The position numbers were made by a program, and so were the translations under genes. Positions 37,270-50,377 of a stretch of 64,000 nucleotides of DNA are shown one piece after another. The stretch comes from Azadirachta indica (taxonomy: Eukaryota > Streptophyta > Magnoliopsida > Sapindales > Meliaceae), in NCBI GenBank assembly GCA_022749755.1, contig CM040440.1, forward strand, positions 19,145,269 through 19,209,268. Direction: 5' to 3'. The notes under the pieces are model-generated. The model searched no databases. It worked only from the letters and a program-made list of their open reading frames with translations, and was not told the DNA's origin. Every line of letters starts with the position of its first letter. Position 1 is the stretch's first letter.

Positions 37270-38633
37270 GTTTTAACTCTAATGGGATCTCTACGACTTG
37301 TGGTCTTCTCAACTGACTCATCGAATATATAGTAACTAACTCAGATCAACATTGAATCTAATTAGGTGTTGTTTTAATTCACTCCATCTACCAATGCAAT
37401 CAGTGAAGGATGACAATTGATTCGTATTGAATGGAATTTGTCATAGCAACTTCCTCTACTTGTAACTGAAAGAGAGCAGTAATCGTGCGTCAACCAACCA
37501 AGCGGATAAGGAATAAAGGACCAGGATGCGATTGTTTTCCAGGAATAGCACAAGCTTTCCTCAGGTTTGAATTTGATTCAGAAATCAGGTGTTATATGCT
37601 ACATTGGAATAATTTTGTGACCGCGAAAATGCATTTGCAGAAAAGAAACCTGCTTGGTGGTTTCTGAAGGAAATGTCAAGACCAAAAGCAGAACCTAACA
37701 GAGAATTGGCACGCCACCCTATTGACACACTGAAAGAGAAAAAAAGAGAAAAAAAGAAAAAAAAAAAAAAACTTAGAGAATTTACTTTGGTTTTCAATAA
37801 GCAGAGAAACATCTTCAAATGCTGTCAATCTGGGACCATTTTTTTCCTTCTTCAATAGCAAGGTTTACAGTAACCAGGCTGTAACTGCTGCAATTCTTGA
37901 ATCAGTTCAGGACCACAGGTTTCAGAAATAGCCATAAAATGCTTTGATCATCTTACCTTGATAAAACTATGTCATGGCGGTCAAGCCAATTGTCATCCTT
38001 GAGTGCTACATCATTATTAACTTCTATCAAGTTGACACTGGCATTTGGCAAGAATTCTTAACATAACCCAACTGAAGGAAGTCCAACATCAGGAGAACAA
38101 ATCTGCTCGACTGGAAATAATGATCACAAAATTGGATTTATTTGACAAAGCCCTTAGAATTTTGATTCTGGTCCCACATCTACAGATCAGTTAGAACAGC
38201 TATAGTGCTAACAAGACTACAAACATTCACTCACCTGGAGACGCTTATATACAAAATTCGAGTTTACCGATATTGTGCAAACACCAAACATCAGCTGCAT
38301 GCAATTACTTGGATCCATGCTATTAGATCAGGTTAAAGAAACATATGGATAAGGACTATGGAGAAACTTCATCCTCAGCCTTCTGATCCAATTGCCATGA
38401 AAATTTAGACCAATGATTAGTTATATGCTTTATAACAGAAGAGAGAAATGTTTATTCACACTAGCAATCTCCCCTCATACAGGATTTAAACATATGGCTA
38501 ACAATATCTATCTTTCATCATCAAATCAAAAGCGCTGAAACTGAAAACTACAGAAACTCGTACCAAAAGTAACAGTAACAATATGAGATCACTCTCTTTC
38601 TGTTTACCAATAGGTGATAAACATTAATGCATT

Positions 38634-40856
38634 TTAGTGCATAGGAATTGACCCACCAGCAGCAGTGATCTGTTGCTCCAGCTACAGTAGCCAAACAAGG
38701 AGATGGAAAGAAAATTAAAAACCCAATTTATGATAGAAAAAAATAAGCAGCAGACCTTATGAATGCAGCAGTTTAAGAATATTTTGAACATCCAAGGAGA
38801 TGGCAAATTGAAATAAGAATTCCCTCTGGTTCTTTTCTTACAAAGTCACAAGTAAAACAAGCTGGAAGACTAAAATGACAAACCAAAGTGGGGGTTTTTG
38901 AAAAGGCAGTCTCATACAGGAAAAAAGAAGTTTCAAAAGAGCAACATTTGCTTCTTTAATGTCATACCAAGGATTGAAACTAAGTCCCCTGAGAACATGT
39001 GCACTCCTTGGATTATTAAAAATACCTCATAAACTGTCAACTGTTTTGATAGTCTTTTACACTTACCCTGAATAGTGTTTGAAGCTTGTTTTTCAATATA
39101 GAGCACTCATGATTCACTTGTTGTAGACATCTCAAACACCTGCACCAATCATTTCTGAGTCAATCAGATTACCATTGCATTGCTGTTGGATGAAATAGAA
39201 GCACAAACACTTGAACAATCCCATATAAATTCAGCCGTAGACAGGAGCCCACGTTTTCTTCATAACACATAGAAAAATGAAACACCGATAAAGAATAATC
39301 TGAGGAACCCCCGGTTTTCTTTTAACTTTGATTGAACTATGAGAACTTCAGACTTCGAAAATTAACCAAGGTAAAAAAAAATTCAGTCCACACTTGGAAT
39401 ACAGATCCATTGAGTTTCCATATACTCTTTTCTTAATTGATTTGATACCCAAATACTCCAAAACGTCTATTATTAATCCAAGATTATCAATTTTAAGGTA
39501 GACAAATATAACCAGCTTTCCACAGTTTGATAGGATAAACAGATATAGTTTTTAAGGAAAAAGGTCTTTGGCCTTGTTCACACAAGACTGAGATTTCACA
39601 TAGCAAGAAATGGAAAAGGTCTTGTTGCCTTATTGAAGTTAATAAATTTAAGGGCTAAAACAAAAGGTGGAAAAAAAACATCCTCATTTCTTAAAACTTG
39701 CAACAGCTCACATTCTCTTGATTACAACACCGAAACATGTTCATTATAAAGATTCTCAACAATCACAGTGCTAGCACTATAGGACTTCGTGGATTTCAAA
39801 CGGATAACTCTGCCATCATTTGAATCAAATGATGCATGGTATCAAATGCTTTTTGCGAGATAAAATTGCAAGGTATCTTGGATTGTAGGAAATACAAATC
39901 AGACGGGAAATAACAAATCACACAATATAAGAACATCGCAAAAACTCACCCTTCGCGGTTTTGGGCCTCACAAAAATTTCTGAAGGTAATACATGCACTT
40001 TTAACTCTCGCTGCACCAACGCTGTTAACCATATAAAACAATATTTTGATCAAAAACTTAGAAACTAAGAAGTAAAAAAGATCCTTTCAAAATTTGATCT
40101 TATTTTCAAACAACAATTCTGCGCTGCTTCATATATTTTCTAGCAGATTCTGAGAAGCACGAATCAAATCCAGCAGTTTAGCCATCGATAGGAAATATAA
40201 GACTAGCAAAACTGCAAGTACCTGGAACTGCTACCCTTCAATTGATGGACATGTGAATCTATCAGTTTGAAATCGACACTCGGTTGTTCTCTAAACACCA
40301 TCAAAGAAAAAGGTAAAGACCAATTAATAATTTCTCCAGCAAATAAAGAACCTTTCAACTCGTTAGAAAATAAAAAAGTTCAGTTTTTAAGAACCAGCTA
40401 CAAGAACAGGAAGTCCGAAATGTTATAAACAATTGTTTTTTTTTTTTTTGTCGCCAAAGAGAGAGAGAGAGAGAGAGAGAACTCACAAAGCTTCGGCCAT
40501 TTTGTTAATAAGCTTCCCAGAGTCATCAAAGAAGAGAGTCGCAATCTCTACCACAAAATCTGGGTTGCTCTCATCTTTCAGTTGCTGCAACTGGTGGAAC
40601 TGATCATCCACATATCCCTGAACACAAACATATCATGGAAAATATACGCAAAGTAAATCGTTGTACAACAAATAGTTTTATATTCACAAAAACAACAGGA
40701 GAACTAAAGGAACAAAATCCATCTGGAGATTTAATATCCACAGTATCATGCTTTTTCCACGTGAAATCGACAATACAAAGAGAAGATACTGACCTCACGG
40801 TAAAGAGATGCACTGTAATCAATGAACTGTCTCTGCAACTGACTGACGACATCCAT
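38634..40856 (-). CDS. Histidine-containing phosphotransfer protein (AHP type)
   Basis: Six exons on the minus strand: 40856-40794, 40617-40487, 40290-40222, 40021-39950, 39139-39067, 38681-38634. All have GT-AG borders and one continuous frame of 151 residues, close to Arabidopsis AHP1 (154) and AHP2 (156), with the six-exon layout of the family. It starts [18 protein letters not shown] and contains the HPt signature [19 protein letters not shown] with the phospho-accepting His80. It therefore relays phosphate from cytokinin-sensing hybrid histidine kinases to nuclear response regulators, moving between cytosol and nucleus. Because His80 is present it is not the pseudo-HPt AHP6 type. The C-terminus [15 protein letters not shown] fits the AHP1/2/3/5 group, but I cannot pick one orthologue. 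Intron 2 begins with a CT tract (GA on the plus strand, 40457-40481). Confidence 0.95.
40457..40481 (+). repeat. (GA)n microsatellite in AHP intron 2
   Basis: On the coding strand this is (CT)n starting about 5 nt after the donor GT (40486-40485). Confidence 0.85.
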
Positions 40857-42288
40857 GGTTGCAAGTTGTCTCTCGCTCGTTGATGTTAGCCACACGAGAA
40901 AAGAATTGACTCAAAAAGGATTTGTGAAAACGGCAGATCTTTAGGAGTAGATACTAACAACAACTGGATTTTAATTTTTATTGGTTGAAATCTTTGACTT
41001 AATACTACTGAGCGAATCAGAGCTGGCGAGAACGTTGCAAAGCTGTTTCGGAGAATGGTTAATGTTGTTGAAAAGAAACGCCTTCCAAGTAAATTGACTT
41101 CTACCAGATATGGGGTCCAAATATTAGATTAGACTTCCAAAGACTCCACTGTTTTATAGCTGGTACTAGTAGTAGTGCTGCTTTTCTTTTCCCTCTTTGT
41201 TCTCCGCTGTCGCGTCTCCTCTGTCCTGAATGATCGACAACCATCCGATTTTATTGAGCATATAATAAGAGGCCTCATTTTTTTTTTTTTGGGTTAATTT
41301 TTTTCAATTAAAAATTATATGCAATGGATATCAAAATCAAATTCAAATTCCACTCAAATGTTAAATCATGTAGAGCACCTATACTATAACAAGATTTCAA
41401 AATCATTGACACATTAGGGTTATTGTGAGGAAGGGACAATGAGTCACTCGCAAAGATAATAATAAGAATAATAACGTAAAAGGCTAAAAATATAATAATA
41501 GAAGATATCATTTTCTTCGCACGTCGTATTGTCTCAGCCGAGACCTCGTGAAAAAAATTTAACAATTTATGTCTATTAAAGTGGACAAAAGTCATTGTCT
41601 AAGATTGCAAAAGTTGGAAAATAAGTTGCAAGAGAGGCGTTCTGTTATGATTGGATACCCCCTCGGTGCTGTCCAAGAAAGATATATACATACATATCTT
41701 GAAGAAACGATGACCTTCACACCACAAAAGCTCCACTTTGTTCTATTTGTCCACCCACCACGCGTATCAATATCAATGGTGCTATGCAAAATGCCATGTA
41801 AATGCGCCACTTATTCTACATCTATATCCACATCAATATCAATATCAGTGTCGATGGTGCAATGCAACTCGCTGAATGCAAATAAACGTTCTATTAACAC
41901 TTACCCCACTTTCGGCTGAGTGGATTGCCACTTATTTTAAGGCAGAGATGATGATACTGGAACTAGGTCAAATTAGGAAATGGGATTAAAGAGATGAGAG
42001 CAAAGTAATGCAAACAAAAGAAAGACAAAATGTATTTAAGAACATAGTGTCAATTCAATTTTTTTTTTTTTCCTTTTTCTTTTCTGTAGATAAACAAATA
42101 CTGTTATACAGCTTGCAGGGAATTTGTTCAGACAGAATTCATCTATACAGACACAGCTTGATAGAAGGTTCCAAGACAGGGAATACAAACCCAAATCAAG
42201 TTCTACCAAGAGGTTTTGACTTCATCCTTTACACCAAAGGTAAAACCATGAATGAATTTATAAACTTCCATCTACAAAATGTACATCT

Positions 42289-42290
<2 letters not shown>
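40857..42290. other. AHP promoter side and ATG18 3' flank
   Basis: The minus-strand AHP gene is transcribed away from this stretch, so it holds its promoter, and the end of the ATG18 transcript may reach in from the right. Frames seen at 41569-41919 and on the opposite strand are unrecognised and partly driven by ATC repeats (41820-41860). No gene supported. Confidence 0.5.

Positions 42291-42335
<45 letters not shown>
42291..42335 (+). repeat. (GA)n microsatellite downstream of ATG18
   Basis: About 22 perfect GA units (CT on the ATG18 coding strand), some 320 bp beyond the ATG18 stop, possibly in its 3' UTR. Frames through it are low-complexity Glu/Arg repeats and are not genes. Confidence 0.9.
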
Positions 42336-42339
<4 letters not shown>

Positions 42340-42652
42340 GCATACTCTGGCCCAGATTGCCAACCACACCACAGCACACTTATTCACACTGTGCATTGAA
42401 ATTCAATCATCAAAAGATTATATCGGTACAGCTTCTTTCAATGACCTCAAATCAAGCTTTCTACAACATTCTGGGAGGTGATGACTCAGACTCCTCAAAA
42501 AGGATTAAACCAAAAAAAATCCAACAGTTTCCACAATTCAACCTGTCAACGGGAGGACAAAAAAAAAAGAAAAAGAAGAACAAATTGCATGGTAGAGGAA
42601 TCAGTCCCAATAATCAGAAAAACAAAAGCTTCAACATCAATATAGTTAGAAA

Positions 42653-45600
42653 TTATAGCAGTTTAATAGCTTTGGAGTTCCTACCTTCTTCAGAGAAGGC
42701 AAACATGCCACCAAGGATTTCATCATTTTCAGCATCCTCTTCAAATTTTTCCCTCTCAAAGTGGCTACTGCTGCTGTCCACTTCATCATTTACAACATCA
42801 GTTGACTTGCAGAGTCCATTGTCCTCTAATGCTTTATAATGTTCCTCTTGCAATGACAGCCCAAGATTTACTGGATTGTCTACTGAAGGCAGTGTTGGAC
42901 CATCCACAATAATGCCCATATGTGACTCATAACAGTCAGCACTCAACATTGAGATAGTGCCAATCCCACCAGGATTCCTTCCAGCAGAAGGCAAATTATT
43001 CTCTAATGGGGCCAAGCCATTTGGAATGTGATTGTTGACATGCGGTTCGACAATTTTTGAATCTTTGGAAGAAGATACAATGACCAATGATTTTTCATTC
43101 ATAGTGGATGGTTCAACCATGGCACACTCTTGTCTCCCATGGTAAATCTCAACTAAATCATGGCCAGAGGGTACGTAAAACTTCTCATTATTCACATGAT
43201 CCAAGTCAAGCAGATTCTCAATTCTCCTTGAGGAACCTGACGACCGTTAAAAACATAAAATGAGCATCATATTAAAGAATTTCACCATGATCATCACCAG
43301 CATAAAAGGACATTGCAATACTAACTCTGTAATGCTGAAAATGTGTGTTCAAATTATTCAAGTAGGGTCATAGTAATAAAATAATTAAACCTGACTAATA
43401 TACTCACACTATTTCCTCGAGAAGGGCACTTTTGACAACGAACGCAAAAAGCACTCTTCTCTGTTTACTTTCAAAAAGTTATATCGTCAGTCAGTGCCAA
43501 TCCTTTCCACTGACGGGACAACAGTGATGAAGGGTTTCTCATATTATATTCCAAATATTCTTCACCCAAATTGCAGACTTCAGAGTATATTGTTTTCAAA
43601 GGACAGATAGATGAAAATTAATAAGAGTGATGACTTACCACCTTCAGAACTCTCTGTAGAGCTAAGTGATGCCGGTTTTGAGTGACAAATGATAGTCTGT
43701 TGAGTGGTCTTGTCTTCAGCTTGATAAGGCTCCGGAGATGGTGATTGAGAACACTTTTCCCCAGCAGGGCCTCTGTAAACAATCAATCAGGCACTAAAAT
43801 AATTATAAATTTAAAGAAGAGAAAAAAGATGCAAGACCATCCGTGCATAAACATAAGTACATGACAAAACCCCAAAAAGAAAAAAAAAATCCCTCATGAT
43901 TACGAATGATTGACATATTCTATTATCATTTGATGCATGTAAATGGTGGGCTACTTTGACTCAGCAGTAAGACATTTTAACATATGGACTCTTGTATCCA
44001 TGAGATTGCATAGAATAAATAGATGTGGAACTATATTTTCTCATCATATAAACCTGAATCATAAAGGGTCAGCCCCAAAATAATAGTGGTTTTAGACATC
44101 GAATTTAACAAAACATATGATACAAGAACTATATATCCTTCTTTATCTAACATACGTTGTAAGAAACCGAGACATCATAGTGTTCCTAGTAACAAAAACC
44201 CAACAAAACCATAACAAACTCTCCAACTCCAAGAAAACAGAACAAAGAACAATCTCCCGTGCTAATAGTCTGTGCAAAAACAATAATTACAAACAAATAT
44301 AACTCCAAACCTATTTTTCTCCAGCAAAGGAAATGCACCAAGGTTAAGAAAACTTGTTCAAGGGTTATTTAGTAAAGTCCAGTAATGACAACCTATTTCA
44401 AATAAAATTAGCAACCACTATCCTTAAGGAACATTACAAGCTTGAGAACAATCTTAACCAAAAACTCTTCTGACAAACAAAAACTAACATGTCAGACAAC
44501 AGTTAATATAAAGAGGCAAAAACCAGCAAGATCCATAAATAAATAGATCATCACCTGTCATTCCAGTTTACTTTGATGCTATGGAAATAATCAAAAACTG
44601 GCAACAATTCCTTCCGTCTGATTTCAACTTCATGGACAGAGACCTTTTCAATTTCAAACTCTCCACCAGTATGATTATTAACTCTTGGAGAATCCATTGT
44701 GAAGGAATAAATCTAGAGAAATAAGGACAATAAATCAGACAAAGATATAGCAGAGAAATAGTAGGTATTACAACTTTACATGAGAAATACCTTGGAACTT
44801 TGCCATATTGGCAACCTCCCAGAGTTAACCTGAACCTCTGCATTGGATAAGTACCAATGGGATCTCTCATGGGACTTTCCCGAGAAAGTTTTGAAGGTCT
44901 TTTTTCCGCCAATACAATCATTAATGTCCAGAAAATCTATTCCACAATTATCCTCACACTCAGGTTTGTTTTGAACTACTTCAGCAGCATCTTGTCCATC
45001 ACAAGTAGCCTCAGAAATGGATTCTTCTCTTTCTGGCCAATCTGATCGCCTACATACGTCCCACCATTGTACAGGCTCTACTCTCACCTGTAAGTCATCC
45101 TCTTGTATGCGCACTGATGAAGTGGCCCGTATTCTTGAACCATTGTCACTTGGTCCCACACCAATTGATGGCAGAAGCTCATGCTGAACTACGTGACCTG
45201 ATGGAGTATAAACCAACAGATGCTCCAAGGAATTGGTTCTTGAGTTAGTAAGCTGACTGTGAGATATAGAATTATGGAAAACAGCAGCAACAGCACCAGA
45301 TGGCACAAAGACTTTCCCTGTAGAAGATGCAGCTGTATTGCTTACTGTATTAAGCCATCCAAAACTACTATATTTTATCCTGCTCACTACAGAAAGTGTA
45401 ACAGGTGGTGGGGGTGGCAAACATTGCTGATCAGTGATCCGAGATGAGGTACACCACCAAGGTAGAGATAGAACTGGAAAAAGGACCGGCTCTCCACCAG
45501 GAGAACTAAGAGTTTGAAACCCAGAATCACCACCAAAAGGGGATAATACAAAAACATGGCAAGTCCCCTTAGATGAAACAATTGCAATCCACTGGCTGTA

Positions 45601-48513
45601 ATGACTAAAGCAAATATCTTGAATCATCTGTCAAGTAAATCACATGCACAGATGAGTTAATATGGTACATGGTACATGGACCACACAAGAAAAACAAAGG
45701 GAAACCAGTTTATATTAAGTAAGATACTAACAGCTGATGTTATTCCACGATGCAGCTTGTAAAGATGCACATGAGAGGAAGTCCAGTCATAGTTATGATT
45801 GCCTGATCCAGATCCACTTCGCATGCAAGATGGCATAATCCTGAAAATGTTAATGTTGTTCCCATACACTGAGGCAGTAACCAGAAGTGTCCCACTAGGG
45901 TCAAAACACAATGCAGATATTTGGCTGGTATGAGCTTTAAACTGTGATATAATAGCTCTGGAAACAAAATCCTTGACAACAACCTACAATCAGTAAATTT
46001 CAACTGACATGAATTATAATATACTTAAATCTAACTCACATATAGACAGAAAACGAAATAAGACAAATAGAGTACTACAATTTTTCAGAAAAAGTGCAAA
46101 TCTAACCATTCCTGCATTGTCCATATCTGTTCCAGCATGTTTACCAACTTTCCAGACTGAGTTTGGCGATACTGGAGAATTAGATCCATCAGGAAGCAAC
46201 TCCTGGCAGTACTTCGACAAAGTTTTGTAACCCATGTCCCCCAGGTTGATTAAGCCAGCAGCAAACTGTTTACTATGCTCCATTGCATACCGAGCCACCA
46301 AACTGCTACCACCTGGCGATGTTGATGGACTAACACCTGGGGGTGTAAGGTTTTGTGGGCTTAAACGTCCTGAGTTTGATAATGGTGGAGTGTTGGAAGC
46401 ATAAGCTAACCACATTGGACCCACAGCCATTGGACCATAACCAACATTAATCCCCACTGCTCCTTGTCCTGCCAACTGGGGAACAGGATAGGTGAGGACA
46501 CTGAATTTATTCTCGAGAGTGAGCGCATCAAAACAGTATATCTGCCACCAAATATGAAGCAGATCAGTAACGAATATCACAACACCAGCAGTGAACTTAG
46601 TCAATAAAAATTGCCCAATGTAATACACTAATTAGAACTAGAAACGGTTACTTCATCATTAGATCATTCTATGTCAAAGTAATTTAAAATCATAGGGTTA
46701 ACCTCTACTTTCTATCCCAGCCATGCACAACACATGTTAATGTTATGTAAATAGATGGAAATGTATGACAATATTGTGTCAAAATTTTAGCATCATACCA
46801 TTCTAAAACTGGTGCCAATCAACACTGACCTGTGTGGCAAGACCCACAGCTACAATCCGAGGACTGCACCTAACCATACACACAGATGACCGGAATCTGA
46901 GGACATGCTCATAACAATGAGACTGAAATGAATAGAATCGAACAGCTGTAGGAGAGTTGACACAATTTCCTGACTGAGGTTCTGTGTTACCATCTCTGAC
47001 CCCACCCAAATGATTACGACTCTGACCTAGGCTCACACTGTTGGTGTCTTCTCCAGCAACAACCAGCAGGAGAGGATGCAATTTTCTGAATCCTTCCTGT
47101 CCATCAGACTTTGTCGGGAAGGGTTGCATCTGTAAGAATGAAACTGGACCACCTCGCTTGGAAACAAGTTCGCTGAAGTTAGAGGCATCCTCCACATCAA
47201 GGACTTGAAAGCCGTTCTGATAACCAAGCAAAAGAACTTGTTTGAAGACTGATGGACCAAGCTCTAGCCGGTCAAAGCCAGCCCATGTCACCTGTTCATC
47301 AACACAAGTTCAAAAGTGCAATCAAGTAAACATGGCAATTCAAAGATGCCAAATAAAAATAATAGTAACAGATGCATGACACAAGGATTAAGAATCTAAC
47401 CTTGCAGGTTCCAGTGAAATAGAAATCTTAAAAGAAACAAAACTTTGAATGAAAATTGACCAACTTAACATAAAGCGAAAAAGGTTTCCTATGAAAAACA
47501 AATATATAAATAAATAAACAAAAGCGCAAAAATAAATTTTGAATAAACGTAGACTGAAGATTTATCCAAAAGGATGAAGATGAAAAATGCAGTCATAAGA
47601 GCCTTGCTCTCACAATTTAAGAATATAGCTCATGTACTTGGAACATCTTTTGGTTTCTTCCACCTTTCAATTTGAAGATAATATTCACATATCAAATTAT
47701 TATTTTCCGTAAACTTGCAACAGCACCAATGTCACACTACCACTTTAGTTCTGTGAGAAATTCAAACTTGACTCCAAAAAAAGAGAAAAAAAACATAGAA
47801 AACAAAATGCAAAGACTTTGAGTTGAGGTACGCAAGTTGAAGCTCATCAAAACAAAACATTTCATTCTTTTTAAATAACAAAAAAAGAGAAAGAGTAAGA
47901 AGTAGTCTACTACAGATATGTCTTACTATAACAAGAGCGAAAAATTGTAATTCACAAAAAATAGCGGAGTCACACCAACAAATCATATAAATTCTCCAAA
48001 ATCAAATGGAATAAACAATGTAATATGTGCATGATATTATATAAGATAGAAACTCCCACTCAATCTAGTTACAATACCAACCCAACAAATGGTGTGCTCA
48101 TCAGTCTGATCACTAATATTTTCTTTCTCATATCCCCTTAACTGACAATAACCATAGGAAACAATTTCACAAAGGCACAACCCAGTATCCAAATAATCAC
48201 ACAACAGCGCTTTATACAACAATGAGAATTAAGTAATGATACGTAGTCAATCAAGTCCAAAAATCATTTTCAACTAACACAGAGAACTTTATTTGAACTT
48301 AAGAAGACAGAATAATTTAAAATTAAAAATGAATAGTACCTGGTCTTTGTGATCTTCGGAAGCATTTGAAATAGAAGCAGCAACCGAGGCACTAGCAGAG
48401 CGAACAGTAGAAGCAACAGTGCTAGCATTCGTAGAGACTGTCTTCAAGCAAGATGAAATTATCTTCAACGAATTTGGCAACAGGCCATTATTCCTTCCCT
48501 TTCCTTTCCTCAT
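42653..48513 (-). CDS. ATG18G: Autophagy protein 18 with BCAS3 domain (ATG18g/h type)
   Basis: Eight exons on the minus strand: 48513-48340, 47291-46830, 46541-46107, 45983-45732, 45627-44791, 44712-44555, 43772-43639, 43236-42653, in one frame of 1011 residues (Arabidopsis ATG18g is about 960). N-terminus MRKGKGRNNGLLPNSLKII with an Ala/Ser-rich stretch, then a PROPPIN beta-propeller (GYQNGFQVLDVED, VVAVGL-like blades, DPSGTLLVTASVYGNNIN, SSKGTCHVFVL), then the BCAS3 domain (about 530-770: SRIKYSSFGWLN, VEPVQWWDVCRRSDW). The family binds PI3P and acts in autophagosome formation and membrane traffic. The lipid-binding FRRG motif is LHRG here (434-437). A donor-like GAAGAAG|GTAGG at 42685 sits just before the stop, so the last residues after FAFSEEG may differ. 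G versus H subgroup is not certain. Confidence 0.93.
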
Positions 48514-50149
48514 CCTCCACCTAACAACTCCTCACCACCACCACCACCGCCACCTCTGTCCTCCACCGCCAGCTCCAGCCACGACAGAGACAAACATCTC
48601 CGATCCCTCACGATCGGAAATATCATTCGAATTCTCTCCGATCAAAATCAACACAAACACAATTATATACGACAGCAATTGCTTCTCTTCCAAACTTCTT
48701 CAAGTAGCTTTGACTTGAAAGCCTTAGAGAACAGCCTTTCTCAGTTTTTTCTCTTCATTTTTTTTTTTTTTTCTCTCGCTTTCTTTCGCCTTCTCTCTCT
48801 ACTTTCTCACTAATCTCTGTTGTGTTAGACGACTCCGCCAGTACTTCAGGCGGTGTAACTGTAACTTGTAAGAAAATTTTACGGTCTCCAGATTTACCGT
48901 ATAATCCTTTTCAGGAAAACATTGGCTTAACAATATTCAACACCCTAATTTCTAGTAAAATTATAAATAAAGATATACTTTCATATCTTTATCATACAGA
49001 TTCCTTAGTAGTGCTTACTAGTTACTAACTATATCTGTTATATACTTCAAAAAGAATATTGATATAAAGTAAAAATTTTTTTTTAAGCTAACTGATTTAG
49101 GATTTGAGTGGTATAATAGTCAAATTAATTAGAGCAATATTAATAACATTGGACATAAAATACTAATTTTAAAATAATTATAACTATTTATAATATTATT
49201 AAAATTGAGAGAGTTATCTGTTATTATACAAAAAAAAATTGCAAGCCTTACTGTTAATTTTTCTTAATAAATACTGAAAGGGTTGCCGTGGATTGAGGGG
49301 AGATGTGGGTTGATTGTGGGTGTGGATTACAACACGCAAGGAAATAAATATAATATATCTTTAATTGTATATATTTACACAATGACAGATGTTGATAGTT
49401 TATTTATTTAATTTTTTAATAATTCCACCGACGGGCCTGCTGTTGTGGAAATGGGCCGAGAATGGGGTCCCTTAGTATTTTTCATTTTCGTTATTGGGAT
49501 CAGTTATTTGTCACAGTCTGCGCGTGTGACTTGGCTTGGAGATCAAGTTTTAACCTAATCCACAACACATCATTCAGTTTTAATGCAAATTACAGTTTAC
49601 CGTTTGATTTTGAATGTTCGAATTATGATAAATTTTCTTTTAAATTTCAATTTAACTAATTGGATTTATAAGCCAATTTTTTCAGTACCAATTATATATA
49701 GGATAGACTTTACCAAAGATTGAATTTAAATGTAATTTCGATGAAACTTAGATAACTATGGCCAATCTATCATTTAAAAGAAAATCTGAAATAAATTAAA
49801 AATTATGAATTGTAAAGCATTGGTTAACGTTGACACGATGGATTACACCTCTGCAAGTAGGGTTGCGTGGCGCATGGACTGGGCCAAGAGTTAATTGAGC
49901 GTACCAGTTTCGTGCAATGCCCACACAGCAAGCTAAAAAATCTTTAATCCTGTGGTAAAAAAATAGCCAATGCTCCACGTAAAATTATTTTCCTTTTTAT
50001 GTTTCTTCTGTCCTTGAATTGTCTTTTATGTACATGAACTCAAACACATCATCAATTAATTCTAGCTTCTGACCTTAAAGTTCCCTTATCCCTATTCTCG
50101 TTTCTCCCTCATTATTCTTCTCTCTTTCTCCTTTGTAATTCTCTTAATG

Positions 50150-50182
<33 letters not shown>

Positions 50183-50377
50183 ACACAGGACAGGCTGATA
50201 AAATCTTTAGATCTTCCCCGTCTTTGTTCCTTTCTATAATTGTTCCCAGCCTTTGTGGATATTGCGAATGGTCTGGTTTAGAGCCCGACGTGTTAACTTT
50301 TCTGCAAAACTTCTTGCTTTAGTGAAAGCTTTACTGGCAATTCCTTTAAGAATTCTGATCAACAGAGCCATCGCAAC
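48514..50377. other. ATG18 leader and promoter; flank of the kinase gene
   Basis: On the minus strand the stretch next to 48513 is purine-rich in the sense of the ATG18 transcript (GA-rich, with GGTGGTGG near 48540) and fits a leader to about 48830. Beyond this the DNA is AT-rich with no gene recognised; a (TA)n(TG)n tract lies at 50148-50184. The kinase gene's 3' UTR may reach into the right end. Confidence 0.5.
50148..50184 (+). repeat. Compound (TA)n(TG)n microsatellite
   Basis: About 12 TA units followed by TG units and a TGTACAC end. Confidence 0.85.

Larger units (their letters stand above)
34653..38633. other. Intergenic region between the LRR and AHP genes
   Basis: It holds the LRR promoter side (G-boxes at 34924-34929 and 35059-35064), a (TG)n(TA)n tract (35680-35717), T- and A-rich runs, and unrecognised sequence to about 37500. 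The part close to 38633 may be the AHP 3' UTR. Open frames at 36447-36857 and elsewhere have the look of chance frames. No gene supported. Confidence 0.5.

Noticed and set aside
41569..41919. Plus-strand 116-codon frame
   Set aside because: Part of it is a Ser/Ile/Thr run from ATC-type repeats; nothing resembles a known family.
42008..42839. Plus-strand frames of 109 and 186 codons
   Set aside because: They run through a (GA)n tract and lie antisense to the last exon of the ATG18 gene, which has clear homology on the minus strand.
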